From NCBI GenBank assembly GCA_965228425.1, contig OZ245815.1, positions 1,302,001-1,366,000 of the forward strand: a stretch of 64,000 bases of DNA, read 5' to 3'. A program made the translations under genes and the position numbers. Positions within the stretch are counted from its first letter, which is position 1; every line of letters starts with the position of its first letter. Below the pieces are notes generated by a model. That model was not told the DNA's origin. It worked only from the letters and a program-made list of their open reading frames with translations, and did no database searches. This document shows, in pieces, positions 9,455-20,470 of the stretch. The DNA comes from JAJFJD01 sp965228425 (GTDB lineage Bacteria > Pseudomonadota > Alphaproteobacteria > UBA8366).

Positions 9455-9490
9455 AACGGGCGTGCCGGCAACCGGCAGCCCGTTCTTTGT
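9455..9490 (+). terminator. Rho-independent terminator after the EF-G-like gene
   Basis: Nested inverted repeat: outer arms AACGGGC and GCCCGTT, inner arms TGCCGG and CCGGCA around a three-base loop, then CTTTGT. It lies 27 bases after the stop codon, the expected place. Confidence 0.7.
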
Positions 9491-9540
9491 ACGATGGCGC
9501 CAATGCGTTGCCACTCTGAAGTCGACAAGGAGAACCCTAT

Positions 9541-10311
9541 ATGACCGACCGAAACGCGCTTGCGGACAGTCTGATCGAAGCCCGCCGCGCCGGTTCCATC
9601 GTGACTCTGTCCGAAACGCCATCGTCCCTCGACGAGTCCTACGCCGTGCTCGATACGGTCATGGAGCGCTATGGCGACAAGATCGTCGGGTGGAAGGCTG
9701 CCTTCACCAACGACGCGGCGATGGAAAAGATGAAGACACCCGAGCCCGCGATGGGGCCTTTGTTCGAGTCCTGGGTCTTCCGCAGCGGTGATTCGGTCGC
9801 CACGCCGGACAACTGTGCGCGGCTGATCGAAAGCGAATATGCCTTCATGATGGCGCGCGACCTGCCGGCCCGCGACGCCGCGTATACGGAGGATGAAGTG
9901 GCCGACGCGGTCGCGTCACTGCATCCTGCGATCGAGATCGCCCACAGCCGGGTCGACGGCGGGTTCGATGTCGGCGCGTCGATTCTGATCGCCGACCACT
10001 GCGCGAATTTCGCGTTCGCCTATGGCGACGGATTGGCCGACTGGCGGGACTTCGACTTGCTTGGCCAGCCGGTAACGTTCAGCGTGGACGGCCAAGAGAT
10101 CGCCACGGGCAACGGCGGGGCGGTGATGGGACATCCGGTGACCTCGCTGACCTGGCTGGTCAACAAGCGGTCGTCGCGCGGCGGGGGTGTTTCCGCCGGG
10201 CAGGTTCTCACGACCGGCACCTGCACGGGCATGCAGCCGGTGGCCCAATCCTGCAGCATGGTCGCCGATTTCGGCCCACTGGGTCAGTGCCGTCTCGTTT
10301 GTACCGCCTAA
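9541..10311 (+). CDS. 2-keto-4-pentenoate hydratase-like protein (FAH superfamily), copy 1
   Basis: A 256-residue protein of the 2-oxopent-4-enoate hydratase/4-oxalocrotonate decarboxylase group, which hydrates the enol product of meta-cleavage pathways. Visible family features are GWKAAFTNDAAMEKM near residue 50, the acidic metal-binding segment LIESEYAFMMARDLP (E-x-E), and HPAIEIAHSR in the middle. The C-terminus has GNPxxSLxWL-like and GQVLTTGTCTGM segments. The next gene is a paralogue in the same orientation, and no ring-cleavage dioxygenase or dehydrogenase lies nearby, so the pathway is not defined. An AGGAGAA stands about eight bases before the ATG. Confidence 0.85.
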   Translation: MTDRNALADSLIEARRAGSIVTLSETPSSLDESYAVLDTVMERYGDKIVGWKAAFTNDAAMEKMKTPEPAMGPLFESWVFRSGDSVATPDNCARLIESEYAFMMARDLPARDAAYTEDEVADAVASLHPAIEIAHSRVDGGFDVGASILIADHCANFAFAYGDGLADWRDFDLLGQPVTFSVDGQEIATGNGGAVMGHPVTSLTWLVNKRSSRGGGVSAGQVLTTGTCTGMQPVAQSCSMVADFGPLGQCRLVCTA

Positions 10312-10334
10312 CAGAACAAGAAAGGGATCAGGCA

Positions 10335-11114
10335 ATGAGCAATACGGAAAAGGCGGCGGATCTCCTGATTGCAGCACGCCGGGACGAAAACAAGATGGAC
10401 GCCCTGCCGGCGGAGTTGGAGCCTGCGACTCTGGATGATGCCTACGCGATCCAGGATGCGATCATCGCGCGCACCGGTCTGTCGCTGGCCGGATGGAAAG
10501 TGGCGCTTACCAACGACGAGGCGATGGCGCGGGCCGATGCGACCGAACCTGCGGCTGGGCCGCTTTTCGCAGAGCATGTCGTCGCCAATCCGCAAACCAT
10601 CGAAGGCGGGGCCAATACCGTTGGCGGTTTCGAATGCGAATTCGCGTTCAAGCTGGCCGCCGATATCCCCGCGTCCGGCGTACCCTACACGGCGGAAACG
10701 ATCGCCGATGCGATCGAGGCAGTGTATCCGGCCGTCGAGGTCGTCGGACTGCGCATCACCAATCGCCCGTCGCTCGGCGTGCGCGGCACGGTGGCCGATC
10801 ACGCCGGGAACTACAGCTTCGTATACGGCGATCCGGTAGCCGATTGGCGGAGTCTCGATCTTCCGACTTGCGGCGTTCGACATCTCGTCGACGGCGAGGA
10901 AATGGCGGTCAGCAATGGGGCGAATGTCTTGGGCAATCCGGTGAACTCGCTGGCCTGGCTCGCCAACCATCTGGCCGGGCGGGGATACGAAATGAAAGCC
11001 GGTCAATGGGTCACCGCCGGGGCGGCGACAGGGCCAATCCCGGCGCCGGTCGGCAGCACGATGTCGGCCGATTTTGGCCCGCTCGGCGTGGTGGAAGTCA
11101 CCTTCGCGTCCTGA
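10335..11114 (+). CDS. 2-keto-4-pentenoate hydratase-like protein (FAH superfamily), copy 2
   Basis: A 259-residue paralogue of the preceding gene: GWKVALTNDEAMARA, the acidic FECEFAFKLAADIP segment, HPAVEVVG-like YPAVEVVGLR, and NPVNSLAWLANHLAGRG at the end. I chose the ATG at the start of MSNTEKAADLL because AAAGGGA lies just upstream; an upstream ATG in frame overlaps the previous gene. The two copies are 23 bases apart and must be co-transcribed. They differ along their whole length, so the duplication is old. Two different subunits or substrate specificities are both possible. Confidence 0.85.
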   Translation: MSNTEKAADLLIAARRDENKMDALPAELEPATLDDAYAIQDAIIARTGLSLAGWKVALTNDEAMARADATEPAAGPLFAEHVVANPQTIEGGANTVGGFECEFAFKLAADIPASGVPYTAETIADAIEAVYPAVEVVGLRITNRPSLGVRGTVADHAGNYSFVYGDPVADWRSLDLPTCGVRHLVDGEEMAVSNGANVLGNPVNSLAWLANHLAGRGYEMKAGQWVTAGAATGPIPAPVGSTMSADFGPLGVVEVTFAS

Positions 11115-11140
11115 GCCCCGACCGATATTCCCGTCATTGA

Positions 11141-11179
11141 CGCCGATACAGAGTCGCCATTGTATCGGCGTTATTTTTT
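11141..11179 (+). terminator. Strong rho-independent terminator
   Basis: Perfect ten-base arms CGCCGATACA and TGTATCGGCG around a ten-base loop, followed by TTATTTTTT. It closes the two-gene hydratase operon and isolates the following dps gene. Confidence 0.9.
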
Positions 11180-11239
11180 GCCATTCTCATGATGATTATC
11201 TTTCGCTGCGGTCCTTGAATGCCACGGTCGCTCGCCTAT

Positions 11240-11256
11240 ATTAGAATTATTCTAAA
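11240..11256. promoter_or_regulatory. Putative Irr box (iron control element) upstream of dps
   Basis: ATTAGAATTATTCTAAA is a near-perfect inverted repeat (TTAGAA, three bases, TTCTAA). It matches the alphaproteobacterial iron-responsive Irr motif as I remember it, with one outer mismatch. It lies 47 bases before the chosen ATG of an iron-storage-type gene. Irr normally represses iron-storage genes under iron limitation, so the placement makes sense. That Irr is present in this genome is an assumption. Confidence 0.6.
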
Positions 11257-11303
11257 ATAGGGCGTAATATATTGCATGATTGGCAGGAGAGGAGAGAAAA
11301 GTG

Positions 11304-11774
11304 ATGGATATCAATATCGGAATCAACGACACGGACCGGAAGGAAATCGCCGCAGGATTATCGCGGTTGCTGGCCGACAGCTACACGCTTTACCTGAAGA
11401 CGCATAACTATCACTGGAATGTCGAAGGGCCGCAGTTCAACACCTTGCACACCATGTTCGAAACCCAATACACCGAGCTTGCGCTGGCGGTGGATGAAGT
11501 GGCGGAACGCATCCGAGCACTCGGCGAGCCGGCACCAGGCAGTTACAAGGCCTTCGCCGCGTTGTCGTCGATCGACGAGCAGGACGGCCGCCTGTCCGCG
11601 GACGATATGATCCGGGATTTGGTGTCCGGCCAGGAGGCGGTGGTTCGGACCGCCCGGTCGGTCTTCCCCACGGTCGAGGCGGCGAATGACGAGCCGACCG
11701 CGGACCTGCTGACGCAACGGATGCAGATCCACGAGAAGAACGCCTGGATGCTGCGCAGCATGCTGGCGGCGTAA
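11304..11774 (+). CDS. dps: Dps family DNA-binding/iron-storage ferritin-like protein
   Basis: A 156-residue ferritin-fold protein that would store iron and protect DNA from oxidative damage as a dodecamer. The ferroxidase residues are recognisable: His in THNYHWNVEG, and Asp/Glu in the FETQYTELALAVDEVAERIR helix. The ATG giving MDINIGIND has AGGAGAGGAGAG upstream; an in-frame TTG eight codons earlier is less likely. The N-terminal tail is short and not Lys-rich, so direct DNA binding is uncertain. The gene stands alone between a terminator and a hairpin, with a putative Irr box in front. Confidence 0.9.
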   Translation: MDINIGINDTDRKEIAAGLSRLLADSYTLYLKTHNYHWNVEGPQFNTLHTMFETQYTELALAVDEVAERIRALGEPAPGSYKAFAALSSIDEQDGRLSADDMIRDLVSGQEAVVRTARSVFPTVEAANDEPTADLLTQRMQIHEKNAWMLRSMLAA

Positions 11775-11789
11775 ACGGCAGGGAGATCG

Positions 11790-11821
11790 GGACCGGATGG
11801 CGCTTGGGCGCCAACCGGTCC
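11790..11821 (+). terminator. Hairpin after dps, possible terminator without T-run
   Basis: GGACCGG pairs with CCGGTCC, and inside them TGGCGC pairs with GCGCCA, 13 bases after the dps stop. There is no T tract after it, so it may be an RNA-stabilising hairpin rather than a terminator. Confidence 0.45.
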
Positions 11822-11971
11822 TCAATCGACGGCATCGCGCGATCGCATCGATGAATTTCTGCGGTTGGCGCTGCAAATCCGCTATTCTTGGGCGATCACA
11901 AACACGTTTATTCGCTTTTCACGAATAATCCGTAGGATGTCGGTCGGATTGAATAGAGAGAGGATGCCGCG

Positions 11972-12949
11972 ATGCTTCTTCGAGTCAGAAAAGGGTGGGA
12001 GTTGCCCGAGTCCGCCGCGACGGACGAGTCCGTGTTCCGGCAACGGCGGCAACTGGTCAAATCGATGGGGCTTGGGTCGGTTCTCCTCGCCGGCGGCGGG
12101 ATGGGATTGCCGGCGCTGGCATCGACCGGCGGCGATCCGTCGGCATCCCTGTACCCGGTCAAACGTAACGAGAAATACACGCTCGACCGCGACCTGACCG
12201 AAGAGAAATACGCGATCACCTACAACAATTTCTACGAGTTCGGCAGCCACAAGAAAATTTGGGAGGCCGCCCAGAATTTGGTGATCCGCCCGTGGACGGT
12301 CAAGATCGATGGCGCGGTGGAAAAGGAACTCACCGTCGACATCGACACGCTGCTCAAACAGATGCCGCTCGAGGAACGCCTCTATCGCCATCGCTGCGTC
12401 GAGGCGTGGGCGATGGCGGTTCCGTGGAGCGGTTTTCCCTTCAAGGCGCTGGTCGATTTCGCGAAGCCGTTAGGCTCGGCCAAATACGTTCAGATGGAAA
12501 CGCTGGCCGACAAGAAGACCATGCCGGGTCTCAATCAGTTCTGGTATCCCTGGCCTTATCTCGAAGGGCTCAGTATCGAGGAAGCGGCCAACGATCTGGC
12601 GTTTATCGCAACAGGTCTCTACGGCAAGCCGATGCCCAAGCAGAACGGCGCGCCGCTGCGGTTGGCCGTGCCGTGGAAATACGGGTTCAAGTCGATCAAG
12701 TCGATCGTCCGGTTCACCTTCACCGAAAAACGGCCGGTCAGTTTCTGGGAAAAGACCCAAGGCAAGGAATACGGGTTCTGGGCGAATGTGAATCCGAAGG
12801 TGGATCATCCGCGATGGAGCCAAGCCACGGAGCAGCTTCTGGGCAAACCCGGGCGCGTTCCGACCTTGCTCTACAACGGTTACGCCGAGCAAGTCGCGCA
12901 TCTCTATAAGGATTTGGAGAAATCTGAAGGTGATCGGCTGTTCCGTTAA
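11972..12949 (+). CDS. msrP: Periplasmic protein-methionine-sulfoxide reductase, catalytic subunit MsrP
   Basis: Molybdopterin enzyme of 325 residues (the YedY family length) that repairs oxidised methionine in periplasmic proteins. A Tat signal is visible: a twin arginine in QRRQLVKSMG followed by a hydrophobic Gly/Ala-rich stretch ending near ALASTGG. The molybdenum ligand is the Cys in RHRCVEAWAM, and the sulfite-oxidase-type fold continues with VPWSGFPFKALVDF and PLRLAVPWKYGFKSIKSI. The membrane partner MsrQ is usually next door but is not found on either side, so electrons must come from elsewhere in the genome. The start ATG is preceded by a purine-rich GAGAGAGG. Confidence 0.95.
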   Translation: MLLRVRKGWELPESAATDESVFRQRRQLVKSMGLGSVLLAGGGMGLPALASTGGDPSASLYPVKRNEKYTLDRDLTEEKYAITYNNFYEFGSHKKIWEAAQNLVIRPWTVKIDGAVEKELTVDIDTLLKQMPLEERLYRHRCVEAWAMAVPWSGFPFKALVDFAKPLGSAKYVQMETLADKKTMPGLNQFWYPWPYLEGLSIEEAANDLAFIATGLYGKPMPKQNGAPLRLAVPWKYGFKSIKSIVRFTFTEKRPVSFWEKTQGKEYGFWANVNPKVDHPRWSQATEQLLGKPGRVPTLLYNGYAEQVAHLYKDLEKSEGDRLFR

Positions 12950-13029
12950 TGCACTTTATGCGTGCTCACGGCGGGCGGTGAAACGGTCTAGTCTCGCAGG
13001 CCTTGGTTGTACTGGATTGTTATGCCCAT

Positions 13030-13058
13030 AAAAAAGCCGGGCCTGCAAAGGGCCCGGC
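13030..13058 (-). terminator. Strong rho-independent terminator, minus strand
   Basis: Read on the minus strand, GCCGGGCCC and GGCCCGGC arms enclose a short loop and are followed at once by six T. On the plus strand there is no T tract, so it acts leftward. It lies 50 bases after the small ORF at 13108 and about 255 bases after the LysR gene, and fits better as the end of a short transcript. Confidence 0.8.
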
Positions 13059-13107
13059 AAAGTAAACAGGGAGGCTTCACGTCTGGGAGACGTCAAAGCC
13101 CGGTCGA

Positions 13108-13203
13108 TCATCGATATGGCGTTTCCGCCTCGACGGACGACCGGTAGATGTATTGCGGCTTTGCAACAATCTGCTTATAGAAATAGTAACTCCGCCGATG
13201 CAT
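13108..13203 (-). CDS. Possible 31-residue small protein, part of a short minus-strand transcript
   Basis: An ATG-to-TGA frame of 31 codons coding a basic, Tyr-rich peptide (starts MHRRSYYFYKQ, ends EAETPYR). No clear ribosome-binding site is visible. Between its stop and the strong terminator at 13030-13058 the transcript contains a small hairpin (ACGTCT/AGACGT) and a CCTCCC stretch that could pair with Shine-Dalgarno sequences. That layout resembles small-ORF-plus-sRNA units known in other alphaproteobacteria. I do not recognise the peptide; the coding call is tentative. The rest of 12950-13313 holds nothing else I can support. Confidence 0.35.
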   Translation of the reverse strand: MHRRSYYFYKQIVAKPQYIYRSSVEAETPYR

Positions 13204-13313
13204 GACTACGATCAATTTTTCATCACAGTTATGCGTCTAATGCATGGCGTGTTCTGGGCCTTGTATTTCCAGGAAATTCCGATGCGCCGCCCGATTTGTC
13301 GGGGTGCGGAAAT

Positions 13314-14204
13314 CTAGAATTGATGCTCTGCGATCTTGCGCAGTAGGAAATCGCGAAAGACGCCGATCCGTTTCGAATGGCGCAATTCTTCCGGATAGAC
13401 GAAATAGGCCTGGAACGACGGCCCGTTGATTTCGGGCAGCACCCGGCGCAGATTCGAGTCGCCGGGGATCGCGTAATCGGGCAAGCCGGCCAGGCCCAGG
13501 CCGCTCCGGCAGGCGCGATAGATTCCGTAGATATTGTTGACCCGTAGGACGGGCCGCCGCTGCGACTCCGGACTTGCGCCCAATTCCAGAATCCAGTTCA
13601 CATGCGGCACCGGGGCGGGCCATTCTTCGCCGTAAACCAACAGGCGGTGCCTATCCAGATCCTCCGGGGTGGTCGGTGCGCCAAACTCCTCGAGATACTC
13701 GGCCGAGCCGTAAATATGCGTGTGAACCGTCAGCAATGGCCGTTGAATTAGGTCCGGCCGAGTCGGCGGTTGCAGTCGCACCGAGATATCGGCTTCCCGC
13801 ATACCAAGGTCGAGCTCCGTGTCGGTCAGGATCAGCGTGACGTCGACTTCCGGGTAAAGCTCGATGAATTCCTTGATTCGCGAGGTGAGCCACAGCGATC
13901 CGAGACCAATCGTGGTGGTGACCTTCAAGGGGCCGGACGGGCGGTCTTTGTTTTCGCTCAACAGCGATTCGGTGACCGCGAGTTTGTGAAATACGTCATG
14001 GGCGGTGCGATACAGCAATTCGCCCTGCTCGGTCAGGATCAAGCCGCGGGCGTGGCGGTGGAACAATGTCGTCTTCAGGCTTTCTTCAAGCGCGCTGATC
14101 TGCCGGCTCACGGCGGATTGGCTGAGGTTCAGCAATTCGCCGCCATGCGTGAAGCTGCCGGCTTCGGCGACCGCGTGAAAAACCCTTAATTTATCCCAGT
14201 CCAT
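13314..14204 (-). CDS. LysR family transcriptional regulator
   Basis: A 296-residue regulator with the standard N-terminal winged helix-turn-helix (MDWDKLRVFHAVAEAGSFTH, then LNLSQSAVSRQISALEESL) and a C-terminal periplasmic-binding-like effector domain from about residue 90. It lies 51 bases downstream of the 2OG-Fe oxygenase gene on the same strand and may be transcribed with it. LysR proteins usually control a divergent gene, but here the upstream neighbour points the same way, so the target is not evident. Confidence 0.95.
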   Translation of the reverse strand: MDWDKLRVFHAVAEAGSFTHGGELLNLSQSAVSRQISALEESLKTTLFHRHARGLILTEQGELLYRTAHDVFHKLAVTESLLSENKDRPSGPLKVTTTIGLGSLWLTSRIKEFIELYPEVDVTLILTDTELDLGMREADISVRLQPPTRPDLIQRPLLTVHTHIYGSAEYLEEFGAPTTPEDLDRHRLLVYGEEWPAPVPHVNWILELGASPESQRRPVLRVNNIYGIYRACRSGLGLAGLPDYAIPGDSNLRRVLPEINGPSFQAYFVYPEELRHSKRIGVFRDFLLRKIAEHQF

Positions 14205-14255
14205 GGTAAGCCATTCGCATGGTACGAGGTCGAGCGATACCCGTGGTGTAACCGA

Positions 14256-14885
14256 TCATCCGAACCGCACCTTCTTGACCAACGCGGAAACACGGTGACG
14301 GAATTGCTCTTTCCGGAGATAAGCGGAGTCTCGCACCCAGTTCAGTTGCATCGACCGCCGTTGGCCGTCGAACGGTTTATGTCCATGCCACGCATTTTCG
14401 CTGCAGCGGAAGGCAAGCATGGTTCCGGCATCTGGCGGGACCTCGGCGCTGTAGTCGTCGATGTCGTCGGCGCTGCGCAGCAGGCGGAGGCGTCCGCCGT
14501 CGGCGTTCCAACTATCGTTCACATAGATGAGAACCGTCACCAGCTTGCCCAACGAATCCGTATGAATCTGGCCGTCGCTCGGTTTGCAGTACCCGCGCAC
14601 GGTCAGCATGGACGGCTGGCTGACCAAATCCAAATCGAACTTCTCACCCATGGCCGTTGCCATCTCTGGCCCTTGCAGGGCCTCGGAGAGGCGTCGAAAG
14701 GCATCGCCGTAGGTCAACGAACTTAGCAGGAAGCTTCCCGGCCGGTCGATCGCGGGAAAGTCCGCCTCGATCCCCGCTACCGCCTCGGGTGTCAAGAATC
14801 CGGGGACGATCAGATGATCGAACGGCTCACGCTGCAGGGTGGCGGCTTCCAGTGCCGGAAAATCGAGCATCATGGACATATCCAT
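14256..14885 (-). CDS. 2-oxoglutarate/Fe(II)-dependent oxygenase family protein
   Basis: A 209-residue single-domain oxygenase. The iron-binding HxD is in QIHTDSLGKL, and the distal His with the 2-oxoglutarate Arg is in AWHGHKPFDGQRRSMQLNW. The neighbouring strand VTVLIYVNDSW ... GGRLRLL is typical of the prolyl-hydroxylase-like 2OG-FeII family. Substrate unknown; relatives near cell-surface genes modify sugars or proteins. The gene sits between an ELM1-like gene (92 bases upstream) and a LysR gene, all on the minus strand. Confidence 0.88.
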   Translation of the reverse strand: MDMSMMLDFPALEAATLQREPFDHLIVPGFLTPEAVAGIEADFPAIDRPGSFLLSSLTYGDAFRRLSEALQGPEMATAMGEKFDLDLVSQPSMLTVRGYCKPSDGQIHTDSLGKLVTVLIYVNDSWNADGGRLRLLRSADDIDDYSAEVPPDAGTMLAFRCSENAWHGHKPFDGQRRSMQLNWVRDSAYLRKEQFRHRVSALVKKVRFG

Positions 14886-14977
14886 CAGAGTTCCGATGCC
14901 AGTGGGGTGAAGATATACGGAATGCCCCGATTATAGGCAATGCGACATTCAAACCGCAGGGTCAGGGGCGAACCCGG

Positions 14978-15949
14978 TTATCCACCGCGATCGGCCAGAT
15001 TCATACGGCGGCGCAGTTCGGCCGCGACGCGCTTTGTCTCATTGAGCGGCTCATAGGCCCAGGTGTCCAGCGCGCCGTCGAATGGGCGGGTGATCCCGGC
15101 ATCCTTCAACGATTTGTGGAATGCCGCAAACTTGCTATCCCGGCGGCTCTCCAAGTCGACGACATAAACCGGCTGCCCGGTCGAACAGGCTTCCGACGCC
15201 ATATTGACGGAATCGCAGGTCACGATGATGGCGTCGGCCGCACCAAGATAGCCAAGGTAGGGGTTGTCGCCTGTCCCGTCCCAAAACTCGCACGGCAAGG
15301 CCGCCAGCCGGTTCCGCAAACGGGATTCGGCGGTCTTTCCGGTACGCCGCGACGCCGTGACCATGAGGCTCGCGCCGAAATCCTGCGTGAGACGCCGTAG
15401 GCCATCGGCCAGCCGGTCGGTTACGTCGTCGGTGAGGCGATAGACGCTGTTGTTGCCGCCGATCAGAACGGCCACGCGCGGACGCGGCAGATGCGCCAGT
15501 TTCGGGGCGAGATCGTCCGCGGCCGCCGACAGCTTTTGCGGCGTGACGCGATGCAACGACCCCAGTACCGGGATCACGTTCGGCCCTTCCAGGCCATCGT
15601 GCTTCGGGCTGGCGATCAGATCGAATCGCCGGGGATCGACTCGGGGATGCTCCACATGGATATGGAAACTACGTTCCTTGCCGCGCGATCTAACCCAAAG
15701 GGCGGGGCCGACCGCGTGCCGGCCGCAACTGATGATCAGGTCGGGCGGCGTTCCGGCCAGGCTGTCCGCATCGCCGCCGAGGCCGGAAACGCCGGTCGGC
15801 CAAATCGCCGCCGGAAGCCAACGCCACGGAATGGCGGGCGTGATGGTTTTTTCGACGGTGTCGAACCCCATGGCATCGGCCAGACCCATGGCCTGCGTGA
15901 CGTGGCCGGCCTTGCCGTCGGTGATCACCCAGGTCGTTCGGTCGGTCAT
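14978..15949 (-). CDS. ELM1/GtrOC1-like family protein (predicted nucleotide-sugar/GT-B-type fold)
   Basis: A 323-residue protein of the family first named for plant mitochondrial fission factor ELM1. Recognisable parts are the start TWVITDGKAGHVTQAMGLA, the central LIGGNNSVYRLT, and the late TCDSVNMASEACSTGQPVYV, which resembles the nucleotide-sugar site of GT-B glycosyltransferases. Bacterial members are often near envelope polysaccharide genes, but their activity is not established. Start ATG chosen from the family N-terminus. It is divergent from the Lrp/AsnC gene. Confidence 0.82.
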   Translation of the reverse strand: MTDRTTWVITDGKAGHVTQAMGLADAMGFDTVEKTITPAIPWRWLPAAIWPTGVSGLGGDADSLAGTPPDLIISCGRHAVGPALWVRSRGKERSFHIHVEHPRVDPRRFDLIASPKHDGLEGPNVIPVLGSLHRVTPQKLSAAADDLAPKLAHLPRPRVAVLIGGNNSVYRLTDDVTDRLADGLRRLTQDFGASLMVTASRRTGKTAESRLRNRLAALPCEFWDGTGDNPYLGYLGAADAIIVTCDSVNMASEACSTGQPVYVVDLESRRDSKFAAFHKSLKDAGITRPFDGALDTWAYEPLNETKRVAAELRRRMNLADRGG

Positions 15950-16030
15950 CGGTCCATCGGCCTCGGCTCTGACGGCGTGCTGGAATGCAGCGGCTCATTC
16001 TTGAAATAATATTTCGTCTTTTCAGTTTTT

Positions 16031-16043
16031 GTAATATTATTAC
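16031..16043. promoter_or_regulatory. AT-rich palindrome upstream of the Lrp/AsnC gene, possible autoregulatory operator
   Basis: GTAATATTATTAC is a perfect palindrome about one central base, 28 bases before the regulator's ATG and in the divergent space with the ELM1-like gene. Lrp/AsnC proteins commonly bind AT-rich palindromes at their own promoter. No binding consensus can be proven from one site. Confidence 0.4.
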
Positions 16044-16071
16044 TCAAAAGACACATAGGGACTGCACTTCC

Positions 16072-16575
16072 ATGCGCCGAGTGAAACTCGACAAGATAGA
16101 CCTGCGTATCCTGCGCGACCTGCAGGCCAATGGGCGAATGACGAATGTCGACCTGGCCAAGCGGGCGGGGATTTCGGCACCGCCGTGTTTGCGCCGCGTC
16201 CGGGCGCTTGAAGAAGCGGATTATATCCGAGGATACCACGCCGATGTGAATGCCGAGGCGCTTGGCTATGGCGTGACGGTTTTCGCGCAAGTCGGTTTGT
16301 CGAGTCAGGCTGAGTCCGATCTCGTCGCGTTCGAGACGCTTACTGAGCAATGGCCGCAGGTCCGCGAGTGCTACATGCTCGCCGGCGAAACTGATTTCCT
16401 GCTGCGCATCGTGGCGACGGATTGGGACAGTTACAACAAGTTCCTGACGTCCGAACTCACCGCCGCGCCGAATGTCAGCCACGTTAAATCCGCGCTGGCG
16501 ATCCGGGCGTCGAAACAGGAAGCCGGTGTGCCGATCGACGACACGATGACCATTCCGGGCACGACGACGGAGTAG
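16072..16575 (+). CDS. Lrp/AsnC family transcriptional regulator
   Basis: A 167-residue regulator with an N-terminal helix-turn-helix (LDKIDLRILRDLQANGRMT, then VDLAKRAGISAPPCLRRVRALE) and the C-terminal RAM ligand-binding domain (VRECYMLAGETDFLLRIVA). The upstream in-frame extension to 15985 is unrelated to the family, so I start at MRRVKLDKID. Lrp members sense amino acids or related metabolites and bind DNA as octamers. An AT-rich palindrome lies in its leader region. Confidence 0.94.
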   Translation: MRRVKLDKIDLRILRDLQANGRMTNVDLAKRAGISAPPCLRRVRALEEADYIRGYHADVNAEALGYGVTVFAQVGLSSQAESDLVAFETLTEQWPQVRECYMLAGETDFLLRIVATDWDSYNKFLTSELTAAPNVSHVKSALAIRASKQEAGVPIDDTMTIPGTTTE

Positions 16576-16631
16576 TCGCGAGATCGGATCGGTGTTCATT
16601 TTCCGGAGTGCGGGAACGGCGATTTCCGCCC

Positions 16632-17105
16632 CTATTTATAGGCGACTTTGACGATCTCGTAGTCTTTCTGACCGCCGGGCGTAACCACCTCGACGCTGTC
16701 GCCGACTTCGCGGCCGATGAGCGCGCGGGCGATCGGAGACGTAACGGAAATCCGGCCCGCCGATGCTTCGGCCTCATACTCGCCGACGATTTGATAGGTC
16801 TTCTTCTCGTCGGTGTCTTCGTCCGCCAGCGTGACGGTCGCGCCGAATTTGATCTCTTTGCCTTTCAGCGCCTTGACGTCGATGACCTCAATCCGGCTGA
16901 ACTGGTCTTCGAGTTCCAGGATCCGGCCTTCGATAAAACTCTGATGCTCACGCGCGGCATGATATTCGGCATTCTCCGAGAGATCGCCGTGCTCGCGCGC
17001 CGCCGCAATGGCTTTGATCACCGCCGGGCGTTCGACGCCCTTCAGGTTCTTTAGTTCTTCGTGCAACCGGCTTGCGCCATCCGCGGTAATAGGAATTTTA
17101 TCCAT
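16632..17105 (-). CDS. greA: Transcription elongation factor GreA
   Basis: A 157-residue factor that helps stalled RNA polymerase by stimulating transcript cleavage. It has the N-terminal coiled coil with AREHGDLSENAEYHAARE, carrying the conserved acidic tip residues, and the C-terminal FKBP-like domain with SPIARALIGREVGD and TPGGQKDYEIV. I start at the ATG of MDKIPIT, preceded by AGGTGAG; a GTG three codons earlier is possible. It lies downstream of carB on the same strand, separated by a hairpin. Confidence 0.97.
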   Translation of the reverse strand: MDKIPITADGASRLHEELKNLKGVERPAVIKAIAAAREHGDLSENAEYHAAREHQSFIEGRILELEDQFSRIEVIDVKALKGKEIKFGATVTLADEDTDEKKTYQIVGEYEAEASAGRISVTSPIARALIGREVGDSVEVVTPGGQKDYEIVKVAYK

Positions 17106-17136
17106 TTCACTCACCTAAACCGGCGAAAAGGGAACC

Positions 17137-17161
17137 TTTGGCCTCACAGCAAGAGGCCAAA
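17137..17161 (-). terminator. Hairpin between carB and greA
   Basis: Nine-base arms TTTGGCCTC and GAGGCCAAA around a seven-base loop, lying between the two minus-strand genes. Neither side has a clear T run, so it may attenuate or stabilise rather than terminate. Confidence 0.45.
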
Positions 17162-17197
17162 TGCCTTCCCTGTTCGTCATCGGGGAAATTAATAGTT

Positions 17198-20452
<3,255 letters not shown>

Positions 20453-20470
20453 GCGGCGGTTGCGGCTTCC

